From an uncultured Erythrobacter sp. (lineage in GTDB: Bacteria > Pseudomonadota > Alphaproteobacteria > Sphingomonadales > Sphingomonadaceae): a DNA stretch of 64,000 bases. Of this stretch, positions 28,833 to 38,026 are shown one piece after another. A program made the position numbers and the translations under genes. The stretch spans positions 1,178,001 to 1,242,000 of the forward strand of contig NZ_CANLMB010000001.1 in assembly GCF_947492365.1 (NCBI RefSeq), read 5' to 3'. The first letter of the stretch is position 1, and every line of letters starts with the position of its first letter. The notes under the pieces are model-generated. The model was not told where the DNA came from and searched no databases. It saw only the letters and a program-made list of their open reading frames with translations.

Positions 28833-30551
28833 ATGAAACTGGATCGTCGGGGCTTTCTTATCAGCGCAGCAGCTACACCGGTGGCTGCGCAATTGGCGAG
28901 CGACACGCCGGTCACAGTGTTCGAAGCTGGCAAGATCGTCACCATGGAGGCGGGCTATCCCCATGCCCGCTTCATGGCGGTGCGCGACGGGATGGTGCTG
29001 GGCCTAGCGCAAAGCCTTGAGGCGCTTGTCCCGTGGACCGATGGACGCGAAGTCACAGTAAACCGCGACTTTGCGGGCAAGGTGCTGTTCCCCGGGCTTA
29101 TCGATCCGCATATCCACCCGATGCAGGCTGCAATCATGCTGGGCGTGCCATTCCTCGCGCCAGACGACTGGGTGCTTCCCTCCGGCAGATGGCCGGGCGT
29201 GAGCGGACAGGATGCCTATCGCTCAAGGCTCAAACAGATTGTCGCTGAAACGCCGGGTGAGCCACTGGTCATTTGGGGTCATCACGAGCTGTTCCACGGC
29301 CCGCTTGACCGGATCGTGATGGACGAGATTGAGCCTGATCGCCCGCTCTTCGTCTGGCAGCGCAGTTTTCACGATATCTATGCAAATTCGGCCGCGATGC
29401 GCTGGATGGAACTTGACCGCGAGGACGCATTCAACGCTGCTATAGAAGCGGTCGGAGCCGATGCCGCGCATTCGAGTTTCGAGCGCGGAGTTTTCTCCGA
29501 AACCGGTCTCGGCGTTGCGATCGCAAAGCTTCAGCCTGTGCTGCTCGCGCCAGAAACTCTTGGGGCAGGCATGGCCGGTCTGCGCCAGATGATGGCGGCG
29601 CGCGGTGTGACCACCACTTGCGACCTCGCCACCGGCATTTTCGCGCGGTTCGACACCGAAGCAGGCCTGATCGCGCAGGCATTTTCCGCCGGTCAGCCAA
29701 GCGCGCGTGTCAATCTGATGCCCATCGGCGCCGAAGCCGATCATCACGAAGACCTCGATGCGTGGCTGCGCGATCGCCGTGCGCGTTTCACCAACGATCA
29801 GGTGACGCTCAAGCGGCGGGTCAAACTGTTCGCCGATGGCGCATTCTTCGCGCAGAACATGCGCATGGGCGCGCCGGGCTACACCGATGGACACCTTGGC
29901 AAATGGCTAACCGAGCCCGACCAGCTGCACGCCCAGATGAAGCGCTATTGGGAGGCCGGATTTGCACTCCATATCCACACCAATGGCGATGAAGGAACCG
30001 AAGAGACGCTGAACGGTCTCGCAGCGCTTACCCCGCGCCGTGGTCAGGACATTGTCCTCGAACATCTCGGCTATTGCACCGAGGCGCAGACCCGCCGGAT
30101 CGCGGAGATGGGTCTGATGGTTTCTGCTCAGCCCAACTATATCCGCGTACTGGGCGAAGCCTATGGGCGGCGTGGCTTTGGCCCTGACCGTGCGGCTCTT
30201 ATGAATCGGCTCGGCTCGCTCGAACGCGGCGGAGTTCCGCTGGGCCTGCACAGCGATTTCAACATGGCCCCGATTGACCCGTTCTATCTCGCCTGGATCG
30301 CGCAAACCCGCGAAGGTCTTGACGGCGTCGAACGCGCAGCTGACGAACGGTTGAGCAGAGCCAAGGCTTTGCGGGCGATAACTATCGAAGCCGCGCGTGT
30401 CATCGGGATGGACAGCGAAGTGGGTTCACTTGCAGCGGGCAAGAAGGCCGACTTCATCGCGCTCGACAGCGACCCGTTCGAGATCGAAACCGCTGCAATG
30501 AAGGAACTGCCGATTGCCGCAACGGCCTTTGAAGGGCGCGTGCTGGGCTAA
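28833..30551 (+). CDS. Amidohydrolase family 3 (YtcJ-like), Tat-type leader
   Basis: A 572-residue metal-dependent amidohydrolase. The N-terminus KLDRRGFLISAAATPVAAQ looks like a Tat/Sec leader. Metal motif DPHIHP lies in GLIDPHIHPMQ near 91, a putative bridging/ligand residue in KLFADGAFFAQ, His in LHIHTNGDE, a further His in VLEHLGYC, and the catalytic Asp in GLHSDFNMAP. It ends in the usual SLAAGKKADFIALDSDPF. The substrate is unknown; relatives hydrolyse N-acyl or carbamoyl compounds. A GGGGAACGAGC site precedes the ATG. It is convergent with dapA (6 bp apart). Confidence 0.88.
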   Translation: MKLDRRGFLISAAATPVAAQLASDTPVTVFEAGKIVTMEAGYPHARFMAVRDGMVLGLAQSLEALVPWTDGREVTVNRDFAGKVLFPGLIDPHIHPMQAAIMLGVPFLAPDDWVLPSGRWPGVSGQDAYRSRLKQIVAETPGEPLVIWGHHELFHGPLDRIVMDEIEPDRPLFVWQRSFHDIYANSAAMRWMELDREDAFNAAIEAVGADAAHSSFERGVFSETGLGVAIAKLQPVLLAPETLGAGMAGLRQMMAARGVTTTCDLATGIFARFDTEAGLIAQAFSAGQPSARVNLMPIGAEADHHEDLDAWLRDRRARFTNDQVTLKRRVKLFADGAFFAQNMRMGAPGYTDGHLGKWLTEPDQLHAQMKRYWEAGFALHIHTNGDEGTEETLNGLAALTPRRGQDIVLEHLGYCTEAQTRRIAEMGLMVSAQPNYIRVLGEAYGRRGFGPDRAALMNRLGSLERGGVPLGLHSDFNMAPIDPFYLAWIAQTREGLDGVERAADERLSRAKALRAITIEAARVIGMDSEVGSLAAGKKADFIALDSDPFEIETAAMKELPIAATAFEGRVLG

Positions 30552-30557
30552 GAAGCG

Positions 30558-31439
30558 CTAGACCAACCCCGCATGCTCCAGCGCTTCGTCCACCGCCTTG
30601 CGCGAGGCTTCGCTGGCCTCGACAATCGGCAGCCGAACGCTGGGCGAGAACCAGTCATGCACGCGGCTGAGCGCATATTTGACCGGCGCAGGGCTCGCGT
30701 CCGAGAACATCGCGTAATGCAGCGGAAAGAGCCGGTCGTTGAGCTCGCGCGCTTTCTTAAGCTCATTCGCGGCAATCGCTGCGTGGAATTCGGAACACAG
30801 CGCAGGCGCGACATTGGCCGTGACCGAGATCGCTCCCCTGCCCCCTGCTGCCGAATGCGGTAGCCACAGCTCGTCATTGCCTGATAGCTGGCAAAACTCG
30901 CGGCCTATCCCCATGCGGTGATCGGCCACACGGCTCAAATCGCCGCTTGCGTCTTTGATCGCGATAATCCGTTCGGGATATTTGCGTACCAGCTCGACCA
31001 CCGTCTCATCCTCGATATCGGTCACCGTGCGGCTCGGCACGTTGTAGAGCACGATGGGAAGCTCGCAATTCTCTGCAAGATAGCTGAAATGCGCGATCAG
31101 GCCTGCCTGACTAGGACGGTTGTAATAGGGGGCGACGCACAGGCCGGCGGCGGCGCCAGCCTTCTTGGCAAAGGTCATGTGCAGGGCAGCATTGCGCGTA
31201 TCATTGCTGCCGCATCCCGCAATCACCGGAACGCGGCCCGCAGCCTGCTCGATGCACACTTCGATCACGCGGTGATGTTCCGCATTGGACAGCGTTGAGG
31301 CCTCCCCTGTGGTCCCGCAAGGCACCAGCGCGGAGCTGCCATTTTCGATCTGCCAATCGACCAGTTTGCGAAAAGCGCTCTCGTCAAACGATCCGTCGCA
31401 AAAAGGAGTCGCTAGAGCGGGTATCGAACCGCTGAACAT
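30558..31439 (-). CDS. dapA: 4-hydroxy-tetrahydrodipicolinate synthase
   Basis: Condenses pyruvate with aspartate semialdehyde in the lysine/diaminopimelate pathway. 293 residues with the DHDPS barrel signatures: CGTTGEASTLSNAEH (about 42-56), YYNRPSQAG (catalytic Tyr near 134), NVPSRTVTDIEDE, the Schiff-base Lys in IIAIKDASGDLSR (near 163) and GGRGAISVTANVAP. A single clear start. It is divergent from the lytic transglycosylase across about 100 bp, so wall-precursor supply and wall turnover genes are neighbours. Confidence 0.95.
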   Translation of the reverse strand: MFSGSIPALATPFCDGSFDESAFRKLVDWQIENGSSALVPCGTTGEASTLSNAEHHRVIEVCIEQAAGRVPVIAGCGSNDTRNAALHMTFAKKAGAAAGLCVAPYYNRPSQAGLIAHFSYLAENCELPIVLYNVPSRTVTDIEDETVVELVRKYPERIIAIKDASGDLSRVADHRMGIGREFCQLSGNDELWLPHSAAGGRGAISVTANVAPALCSEFHAAIAANELKKARELNDRLFPLHYAMFSDASPAPVKYALSRVHDWFSPSVRLPIVEASEASRKAVDEALEHAGLV

Positions 31440-31536
31440 TGCTTTGTTCCCATATCAGACAAATAGATGAGCGTCGGGGCGTAAATCACTTCGCCAAGAC
31501 ATCTGTTAAGCGCCTGATAAGGAGCCAATCGGCACT

Positions 31537-33501
31537 ATGTCCAGCATGGCCAGAAATTTGCTTTCCAATTGTGTTTCGTTTGTTGCTTGTATAGCCGCCG
31601 CTTTGGGGGCGCTCGCAGTGCCTTCTTCGGCCCAAATGAGCGGGCAGGATTTGCGCGGCAATATGGTGGCGCAGCAGCCCAGCCAGATTGGCGCAGCGAT
31701 CAGCCGGTGGGAGGCTTTGCACGGAAACGGCGAGTACTCCTTTGCCGATTATGCAGGCTTTGCACTGGCCTATCCCGAATTTCCACGAACCGAGATTATC
31801 CGCATCCGTGCCGAAAACCGCCTGAACGAAGAAGCACCGACGCAAGCGCAGGTCCTGAATTTCTTCGACCGTCACCCCCCGCTGACCAATGTCGGCCGTG
31901 CGCGCTATGCTCTCTCGCTCGCAGCGGCGCAGCGTTCAGAGGCTATCGACGTCGCGCGCGCTGCGTGGCGGGGCGGAGAAATGAGCGGACCGGCTGAGGC
32001 CTATATGGCTGGGCTGTTCGGCTCTCGCTTTACAGCCGAGGATCACAGCGCGCGCATGGACGCTCTGCTGTGGCAGGGCGAGGTCGAAGCCGCGACACGT
32101 CAGATGCTCAATGTGACGCCTGCAGAGCGAGAAATGGCGTTGGCGCGGCTTGCGTTGATCAACGGCTCGACGCCGCAGGCAGAGGGGATTTCGGTTCCGG
32201 CATCGGCTCAGCGTGATGCAGGCTATGTCTTCAACCTCGTCAATTACTACCGCGCACGCCGCCAGAGCGATGCCGCGATCAGCTTGCTTGCCAACCGCCC
32301 TACTTTCGACGCGCCAGCCTTTGCGGCCGAGGAATTGGTGGGCGACATGCTGGGCGTTGCCGAGGCCGCAAGCGCGACCAACACCGTGCGGATCGCCAGT
32401 AAGATTGTTGATCTTTTCCCTGCTGGAACAGATATTTCGCAAGGATCCTTCACACTGCGTGACCGCTACACCGACCTGATGTGGAAGGGCGGGACCAACG
32501 CTCTATGGCGTCTGGGCGATGGCCGTGCAGCCGCGCCTCTGTTTGAGCGTTATGGCAAGGCCGCAAGGACGCCGCTGACCCGCTCGAAGGGCTTTTTCTG
32601 GGCAGGCCGTGCCGCGCGTCAAGCGGGCCTGAACGAGGATGCGACCCGCTATTTTGAGATGGCCGCTGAGTATCCGCATTACTATTACGGCCAACTCGCG
32701 CTGGATGCTTTGGGCCGCCCGATGCCCACCTTCGCCGAATTGCCCAACCCTCAGATCTCCACCGAGGCGCGCGCGGAATTTGAGCAAAGCGCCCTCACCC
32801 GCGCCATCCGCGATATGGCGGGCAACCGCCGGGACTGGCGGACCGAACGGCGCTTCTTCCAAGCGATCGGCGCAAGCGCGCAGACGGCGGAAGAACTGAC
32901 CATGGTGAGCCAGCTCGCCGCGCAGACCAGCTTGCCCGAACTGGCCGTGGTCGTCGGGATGGAAGCGGGCGCGAACGGGATCAAAGGGTTCGAACGCATC
33001 GGCTTCCCGACTGTACCCACCCCGCGCGTCAATGACTGGACCATGGTCCACGCCATCGCGCGGCAGGAAAGCGAATTTGACCGCACCCGCCGCAGCCACG
33101 CCAACGCGATCGGTATGATGCAGCTGCTGCGCAGCACCGCGCGCGAAGAGGCCGGCATTCTGGGCATCCAGTATCTTAGCGCCGATCTGACCCGCGACCC
33201 GCTCTACAATATCACCCTTGGCGATGCGCATTTCGCGCGCCGGATGGACCTCTATGGCGGCGCCTACCCGCTTGCGATTGCATCCTACAATGCAGGTCCG
33301 GGCCGCGTGCGGCAGTGGATCGCGCTCAATGGCGATCCGCGCCGCGGCGATATCGATTGGGTTGAGTGGATCGAGAAGATTCCCGCCAATTTCGAGACCC
33401 GCTATTACGTCATGCGCGTGATCGGCAATGCGGTGACCTATTCGCATATGTATCCGGGTGAGGCAGGCCTGCCGCGCACGGTCGATCAGTTCCTTCCTTA
33501 A
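31537..33501 (+). CDS. Soluble-type lytic transglycosylase (Slt70-like)
   Basis: Cleaves the MurNAc-GlcNAc bond in the periplasm to form 1,6-anhydro products. 654 residues: signal peptide (about 1-32, SSA|Q), a long alpha-superhelical U-domain with TPR-like helices (YFEMAAEYPHYYYGQLALDALG near 375-396), and a C-terminal SLT domain. The SLT domain shows catalytic Glu in HAIARQESEFDRTRRSHANA, then IGMMQLLRSTA, and AIASYNAGPGRV. Family GH23. greB starts five bases after its stop, so the two are likely cotranscribed. Confidence 0.93.
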   Translation: MSSMARNLLSNCVSFVACIAAALGALAVPSSAQMSGQDLRGNMVAQQPSQIGAAISRWEALHGNGEYSFADYAGFALAYPEFPRTEIIRIRAENRLNEEAPTQAQVLNFFDRHPPLTNVGRARYALSLAAAQRSEAIDVARAAWRGGEMSGPAEAYMAGLFGSRFTAEDHSARMDALLWQGEVEAATRQMLNVTPAEREMALARLALINGSTPQAEGISVPASAQRDAGYVFNLVNYYRARRQSDAAISLLANRPTFDAPAFAAEELVGDMLGVAEAASATNTVRIASKIVDLFPAGTDISQGSFTLRDRYTDLMWKGGTNALWRLGDGRAAAPLFERYGKAARTPLTRSKGFFWAGRAARQAGLNEDATRYFEMAAEYPHYYYGQLALDALGRPMPTFAELPNPQISTEARAEFEQSALTRAIRDMAGNRRDWRTERRFFQAIGASAQTAEELTMVSQLAAQTSLPELAVVVGMEAGANGIKGFERIGFPTVPTPRVNDWTMVHAIARQESEFDRTRRSHANAIGMMQLLRSTAREEAGILGIQYLSADLTRDPLYNITLGDAHFARRMDLYGGAYPLAIASYNAGPGRVRQWIALNGDPRRGDIDWVEWIEKIPANFETRYYVMRVIGNAVTYSHMYPGEAGLPRTVDQFLP

Positions 33502-33506
33502 GCGAG

Positions 33507-33989
33507 ATGGCTTCCAAACCGGGACCGCCGATTACCCCGCACGGCATGGCCGCCCTAAAGGCGCGCTATGACCATTTGCTCGGCAAGGAACGGCCTGAGA
33601 TTGTCGAGATCGTCAGCTGGGCGGCAGGCAATGGCGATCGCAGCGAGAATGGCGATTATCTGTACGGCCGCAAGCGTATGCGCGAGATCGACCGCGAGCT
33701 TGCCTACCTCTCCAAACGGATGAAGGCCTTGCGCGTGGTCGATCCGGCGAACCAGCCCGATAAGGCCCGCGTGTTCTTCGGCGCAAAGGTCGAGCTTGCC
33801 GATGAGGAAGATGCGCGCCAGACTGTGACCATCGTCGGCGATGACGAGCAGGATGCTGGCGCGGGCCGCGTGGGCTGGAACTCACCCATCGCCAAAGCTC
33901 TGCGCGGTGCGTCCCTAGGCGATGTGCGCAGCGTGCGCTTGCCAGCGGGGACAAAGGAATGGGAAGTGATGGCGATTGGTTATGACTAA
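33507..33989 (+). CDS. greB: Transcription elongation factor GreB
   Basis: Rescues backtracked RNA polymerase by stimulating transcript cleavage. 160 residues: coiled-coil N-domain with the acidic tip in AAGNGDRSENGDYLYG (about 40-55), basic KRMREIDRELAYLSKRMKAL, and the C-terminal FKBP-like domain (VTIVGDDEQD, GWNSPIAKALRG, LPAGTKEWEVMAI). The GDRSENGDYLYGRK signature and length favour GreB over GreA. It follows the transglycosylase by five bases. Its TAA overlaps the stop codon of convergent kptA. Confidence 0.93.
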   Translation: MASKPGPPITPHGMAALKARYDHLLGKERPEIVEIVSWAAGNGDRSENGDYLYGRKRMREIDRELAYLSKRMKALRVVDPANQPDKARVFFGAKVELADEEDARQTVTIVGDDEQDAGAGRVGWNSPIAKALRGASLGDVRSVRLPAGTKEWEVMAIGYD

Positions 33990-34534
33990 AGTGTCAAACG
34001 CCTAAGGAATTGCGGGGGAACCTGTTCAACCAACCATACGCCGTTTGCAGATAACGCAAACTCAATCCCGGTCTCAGCCATCTTAGCGGCATCGATCACC
34101 AAAATGACAGGCTTCCCGCGCCTCTGACCAACCTTTGAGGCTGTCTCTATATCAGGCGAAAGATGCACGTGGTGACGCTTCTGTTTGGTCAGTCCTTCTT
34201 GCTCAATGGCAGGCAAAAACTTCTCGACAGTGCCATGATAGAGTTTCGCAGGCGGGTTGGCCTTTTTCCAGGCCCCTTCGACTCCCACCGAATGCCCTTG
34301 GCGTGCACGGATCTGTGTTTCATCGTCATTGAACTCGAAGCGTTGCTTGTCATTTTCCGTGACAACCCGCCGCAGTAAGTCGAGATCAGTGGCAAGGCCG
34401 CGTTTGCCGAGGGCCTCTAATATCGCATCAGTGGGCGCCCACCCCTGTTGGTCGAGATTAATACCGGCCTTTTGCGGTTCATGGCGTAGCCAGTAAGACA
34501 GCGACTTTGAATGGTTCTTCAATTCATTCGGCAT
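33986..34534 (-). CDS. kptA: RNA 2'-phosphotransferase (Tpt1/KptA)
   Basis: Transfers a 2'-phosphate from RNA to NAD+, giving ADP-ribose 1'',2''-cyclic phosphate and nicotinamide. 182 residues from the ATG at 34534. Visible: LSYWLRHEPQKAGI (14-27), the winged-helix part WAPTDAILEAL, FEFNDDETQIRARQGHS with family Arg/His, LYHGT, and HVHLSPDIETASKVGQRRGKP. This is the complete two-lobe fold. The upstream frame extension lacks similarity. Base composition is visibly lower in GC than the neighbours, suggesting transfer. Bacterial role is unresolved, since bacteria lack the tRNA splicing that uses Tpt1. Confidence 0.92.
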   Translation of the reverse strand: MPNELKNHSKSLSYWLRHEPQKAGINLDQQGWAPTDAILEALGKRGLATDLDLLRRVVTENDKQRFEFNDDETQIRARQGHSVGVEGAWKKANPPAKLYHGTVEKFLPAIEQEGLTKQKRHHVHLSPDIETASKVGQRRGKPVILVIDAAKMAETGIEFALSANGVWLVEQVPPQFLRRLTL

Positions 34535-34573
34535 TTCGGCGCAGTTGCAAAATTCAACAAGACAGGCAATCTC

Positions 34574-35068
34574 ATGCGCAATATGTACCGTATTATCACA
34601 CTTGTCTGTGCTGCCTCCGCAACTCTCGCCGCACCGCTCGCAGCCAAGGACAGCCTTGGCGTGTATTCCAACTGGGCCGCCTTTCGCGATGATAGCCCCG
34701 CGCGCTGCTATGCGATTGCAAAGCCTGAGCGCGGTGCCGACACCGGCCCCTTTGCCAGCATCGCCAACTGGCCGGCGCAGAATGTGCGCGGGCAGGTCCA
34801 TATCCGGCTCTCGCGCAGTATCGGTGAGGATGCAGATGTCACCCTCACAATCGGAGACCGGCGCTTCGAGCTGGCAGCCAATGGCCGCAATGCCTGGGCG
34901 GCAGACACTGCGATGGACGCTGGCGTAGTCGCAGCCATGCGTTCTGCCAGCCGGATGAGCGTGTCTTCGCGTGACAGTTCGGGTAGGCGCTTCACCGACA
35001 GATACGACCTCACCGGCGCAGCCACGGCGATGGATGCAGCCGTGGTTGCCTGCGCGAGTCGCTCCTGA
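34574..35068 (+). CDS. IalB-like exported protein
   Basis: A 164-residue periplasmic protein: signal peptide (about 1-24, APLAA|K) followed by a domain resembling the invasion-associated locus B family. Family-like blocks are [43 protein letters not shown] and a late Cys in VVACASRS, giving a possible disulfide with the RCYAI cysteine. Function unknown in free-living relatives. The start is the ATG at 34574 (another at 34583). It is divergent from kptA with only about 40 bp between the starts. Confidence 0.65.
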   Translation: MRNMYRIITLVCAASATLAAPLAAKDSLGVYSNWAAFRDDSPARCYAIAKPERGADTGPFASIANWPAQNVRGQVHIRLSRSIGEDADVTLTIGDRRFELAANGRNAWAADTAMDAGVVAAMRSASRMSVSSRDSSGRRFTDRYDLTGAATAMDAAVVACASRS

Positions 35069-35123
35069 TCGGGCGCTGACTGGTCAAACGCCGCGCCCGC
35101 GCCTATATGCGCCGCCAACACCC

Positions 35124-36374
35124 ATGGCAGACACAAATCTCATGACCATTCCCGGGCAGGTTGACCCGGTCCCCGTCGCGCGTGACATCACGCCGCGCGA
35201 AGACGGGCGTATCGACCTGATCGGCCTCCCCCGCCCGCGCATCCGCGAATTGTTCGAGGAAGCGGGGCTGGACGCACGGCAGGCGAAATTGCGCTCGAAA
35301 CAGGTGTTCCACTGGCTCTACCACCGCGGCGTCACCGACTTTGCGTCGATGACCGACATCTCCAAGACGATGCGCCCGTGGTTGACCGAGCGCTTCGTGA
35401 TTGGCCGTCCCAATGTGGTCGAAGCCCAACACAGCACTGACGGCACGCGCAAATGGCTGCTCCAGACCGATGACGGCCACGATTTCGAGATGGTCTTCAT
35501 CCCGGACGCGGATCGCGGGACTTTATGCGTTTCTTCGCAGGTTGGCTGCACGCTCAATTGCACCTTCTGCCACACTGGCACGATGCGTCTGGTGCGCAAT
35601 CTCACTCCGGGTGAGATTGTCGGGCAGGTGATGCTCGCGCGCGACGCACTGGGTGAGTGGCCCAAGGGCGTGATGGACGGTCTCGACGATGCCGAGGACG
35701 CCGGACATTACAGCTCGGATGGCCGTCTGCTCACCAATATCGTGATGATGGGCATGGGCGAGCCGCTCTACAATTTCGACCACGTCCGCGACGCGCTCAA
35801 CCTGGTGATGGACGGCGAAGGACTGGCGCTTTCCAGGCGGCGGATTACGCTATCGACCAGCGGCGTCATCCCGATGATGGAACGATGCAGCGCGGAGATC
35901 GGCGTCAATCTGGCAGTCAGCCTGCATGCCGTGCGCAAGGATGTGCGTGACGAGATCGTGCCGCTCAACAAGAAATACGGGATCGAAGAGCTGCTTCAGG
36001 CCTGCGCCGACTATCCCAAAGCCTCCAATTCGCGCCGGATCACGTTTGAATATGTGATGCTGAAGGACAAGAATGACAGCGACGAAGATGCGCATGAGCT
36101 TGTCCGCCTGCTCAAGCATTACAACTTGCCGGCCAAGGTCAATCTGATCCCCTTCAATCCGTGGGAGGGCGCGAATTACGAATGCTCTAGCCCCGAGCGG
36201 ATCAAAGCGTTCAGCAATATCGTCTTTGAAGGCGGGATTAGCGCCCCTGTGCGCACGCCGCGAGGACGCGACATTGATGCAGCTTGCGGTCAGCTTAAAA
36301 CCGCCGCGATCAAGAAAAGCCGGGCGGAAAGAGATAGGGAAGCCCGCGACCGCGAGGCTGCCCGAAAAAACTAG
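35124..36374 (+). CDS. rlmN: 23S rRNA (A2503-C2)/tRNA (A37-C2) methyltransferase RlmN
   Basis: Radical-SAM enzyme that methylates C2 of A2503 in 23S rRNA and A37 of some tRNAs. 416 residues: N-terminal accessory domain ([15 protein letters not shown]), the 4Fe-4S cysteines in [44 protein letters not shown], and the mechanistic C-terminal Cys in [10 protein letters not shown]. The basic tail [20 protein letters not shown] is unusually charged. The start is the ATG at 35124 after the IalB-like gene; a longer frame overlaps that gene. Confidence 0.95.
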   Translation: MADTNLMTIPGQVDPVPVARDITPREDGRIDLIGLPRPRIRELFEEAGLDARQAKLRSKQVFHWLYHRGVTDFASMTDISKTMRPWLTERFVIGRPNVVEAQHSTDGTRKWLLQTDDGHDFEMVFIPDADRGTLCVSSQVGCTLNCTFCHTGTMRLVRNLTPGEIVGQVMLARDALGEWPKGVMDGLDDAEDAGHYSSDGRLLTNIVMMGMGEPLYNFDHVRDALNLVMDGEGLALSRRRITLSTSGVIPMMERCSAEIGVNLAVSLHAVRKDVRDEIVPLNKKYGIEELLQACADYPKASNSRRITFEYVMLKDKNDSDEDAHELVRLLKHYNLPAKVNLIPFNPWEGANYECSSPERIKAFSNIVFEGGISAPVRTPRGRDIDAACGQLKTAAIKKSRAERDREARDREAARKN

Positions 36375-36400
36375 GCTACCGCACTGCTTCCGAAGCCAAA

Positions 36401-37213
36401 CTAGTCGGACGTATCCATCGCATCTGGATCATATTCTGGCACTCCAAAATGCCTGCGCACCTCGTTTTCCAATTCCAGATTGGGGAATTGACCCGATATA
36501 GCGGCGTGCCTGGCCAATACCATTTCGGCGCGCTGCTTAGCGTCTACCGGCACCGTAACGTTTTGGTCAAATTTGGCGTAAGTTAGATCATTCATGCTCG
36601 CCACCATCTGTCCGTATGAATTCGACGCAGCTTGGCCTTCTTCGGATTGCATCGTGGTTTTGAAATTGGGATCGAATGCATAAGCAAGTTGGTTGAGTTG
36701 AACTGCCGAACTGACGTCGCTAGCTTCAATCGCGTTGCGTTGAGCTGTGCGGTAACCCGACGAATTCATTCCTGAGCCATCGGCCTCGTTTGAGGACCCC
36801 GTTCCAATATGATTCCGGTGCAAATGCTTGACCTCCTGATAGGCAGGTGCATTCTTTTCCAGAGAGGTTGCGCGAGGGGTCGCTCCCCGTTTGTCGCCAG
36901 AGGTTTGATTTAACGGTTCAAAGCCGACCGTGTGTTCGGATTCATGTGTGTCTCCCGTCACGCTGATTCCATGCTCACCTTTCAATCGTTTTTGCTCGCT
37001 TTTTTTGCCTCCATGCTGCCCCAAAGCATAACGCCGCCGACCTGTCGGTGTGTCAGCCAATCTGAGCAAAAGCGAAGTCGAAAGATGATTCTTCGCAAGC
37101 TTCAACTTATTCGCTTGCTTGTGATTCTTCTTACCAATCACGCTTTTAACAGGCTGAATGAATTTGTTTTTCGGAGACTTTCCGCTTCCTACAAATCCTT
37201 TTCCCATCACCAA
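36401..37213 (-). CDS. Orphan lysine-rich protein of unknown function
   Basis: A 270-residue protein I do not recognise. The first about 75 residues are strongly basic (GSGKSPKNKF, KKNHKQANKLKLAKNH). The middle has an His/Glu-rich block (GDTHESEHTVGFEPLN, YQEVKHLHRNHIGTG), and the C-terminal half has a helical block DVSSAVQLNQLAYAFDP and ARHAAISGQFPNLELENEV. There is no signal peptide or membrane helix. Base and codon use is AT-richer than its flanks and a 225-bp AT-rich leader lies upstream, so recent transfer is likely. A secreted toxin/effector-like domain is one possibility, but no catalytic motif is clear. Confidence 0.6.
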   Translation of the reverse strand: MVMGKGFVGSGKSPKNKFIQPVKSVIGKKNHKQANKLKLAKNHLSTSLLLRLADTPTGRRRYALGQHGGKKSEQKRLKGEHGISVTGDTHESEHTVGFEPLNQTSGDKRGATPRATSLEKNAPAYQEVKHLHRNHIGTGSSNEADGSGMNSSGYRTAQRNAIEASDVSSAVQLNQLAYAFDPNFKTTMQSEEGQAASNSYGQMVASMNDLTYAKFDQNVTVPVDAKQRAEMVLARHAAISGQFPNLELENEVRRHFGVPEYDPDAMDTSD

Positions 37214-37438
37214 TAGCCTTTTCGAGGTTTTATTTTTCCTCCATCGACTATTGTGTTGGTGAAATTTTATTCAAAGCTGGAACTGATTGGTGTTCGACGT
37301 TGGGACAGCGCTCAATTGAAAAAGTTTAGCAAGATCAGTCAGTAAAAGTCGGAGTGTCGCCATTTCGATAAGATCACGAAGACAAGGCAATGGCGAAATC
37401 GGCTCTTGCCATATATAGATGCGCCAGGAGGACGAAAA

Positions 37439-38026
37439 ATGTCAGGCAGATTTCGGATATTCCCGCTCGCACTCGGGGCGCTCGCCATGGTGGCCGTCGC
37501 AATCCCCGCCCACGCCCAGTTTCGCGGATTGCTGCGCGATGTAACCCGCGATGCGCAGAGCGGCGCTCAGGCAGCGGAAGGGTGCGAGAAAGGCTCCAGC
37601 GGAAACACTGCACGCGGCGTGATTGGCGGCATCCTCGGCGGTGCAGCCGGGCGCACGGCCAATCGGATGGGCCTCGGCTCGTTTGTGCCGGTCGCCGAGT
37701 TTACAAACACGATCTCCGCCGAAATCGCCTGCCAGTTGGACGAGCAGGAGCAGAAGCAAGCCGCAGATGCGACCATCGCAGCCACCACCAAGGTCGATGA
37801 AGAGGGCAACCAGGCCCCTCCCGAAGTGGGCCGCAGCGCCGAATGGACATCAGGCACACGCGACGGGGTTAGCGGCACTTCAACCGTGACCGCGCGCGAG
37901 GCGTCTTCAGGTGGCGACGACTGTATCACTGTCACCGATGTCATCATCGTCGAAGGCGAGGAAACGCGGGCAGAAAAGCGCATGTGCCGGCTCGCCGGAT
38001 CGCCGCGTTACACAATCCGCGCATGA
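37439..38026 (+). CDS. Exported hypothetical protein
   Basis: A 195-residue protein with a signal peptide (about 1-27, PAHA|Q) and an ideal AGGAGG ribosome binding site. A short Gly/Ala-rich stretch (GVIGGILGGAAGRTANRMG, about 62-80) resembles a glycine-zipper membrane-insertion segment. Three or four cysteines (AEGCEKG, AEIACQLDE, GGDDCITV, KRMCRLAG) suggest periplasmic disulfides. No named family recognised. Its stop overlaps the start of the next gene (ATGA), so the pair is translationally coupled. Confidence 0.7.
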   Translation: MSGRFRIFPLALGALAMVAVAIPAHAQFRGLLRDVTRDAQSGAQAAEGCEKGSSGNTARGVIGGILGGAAGRTANRMGLGSFVPVAEFTNTISAEIACQLDEQEQKQAADATIAATTKVDEEGNQAPPEVGRSAEWTSGTRDGVSGTSTVTAREASSGGDDCITVTDVIIVEGEETRAEKRMCRLAGSPRYTIRA

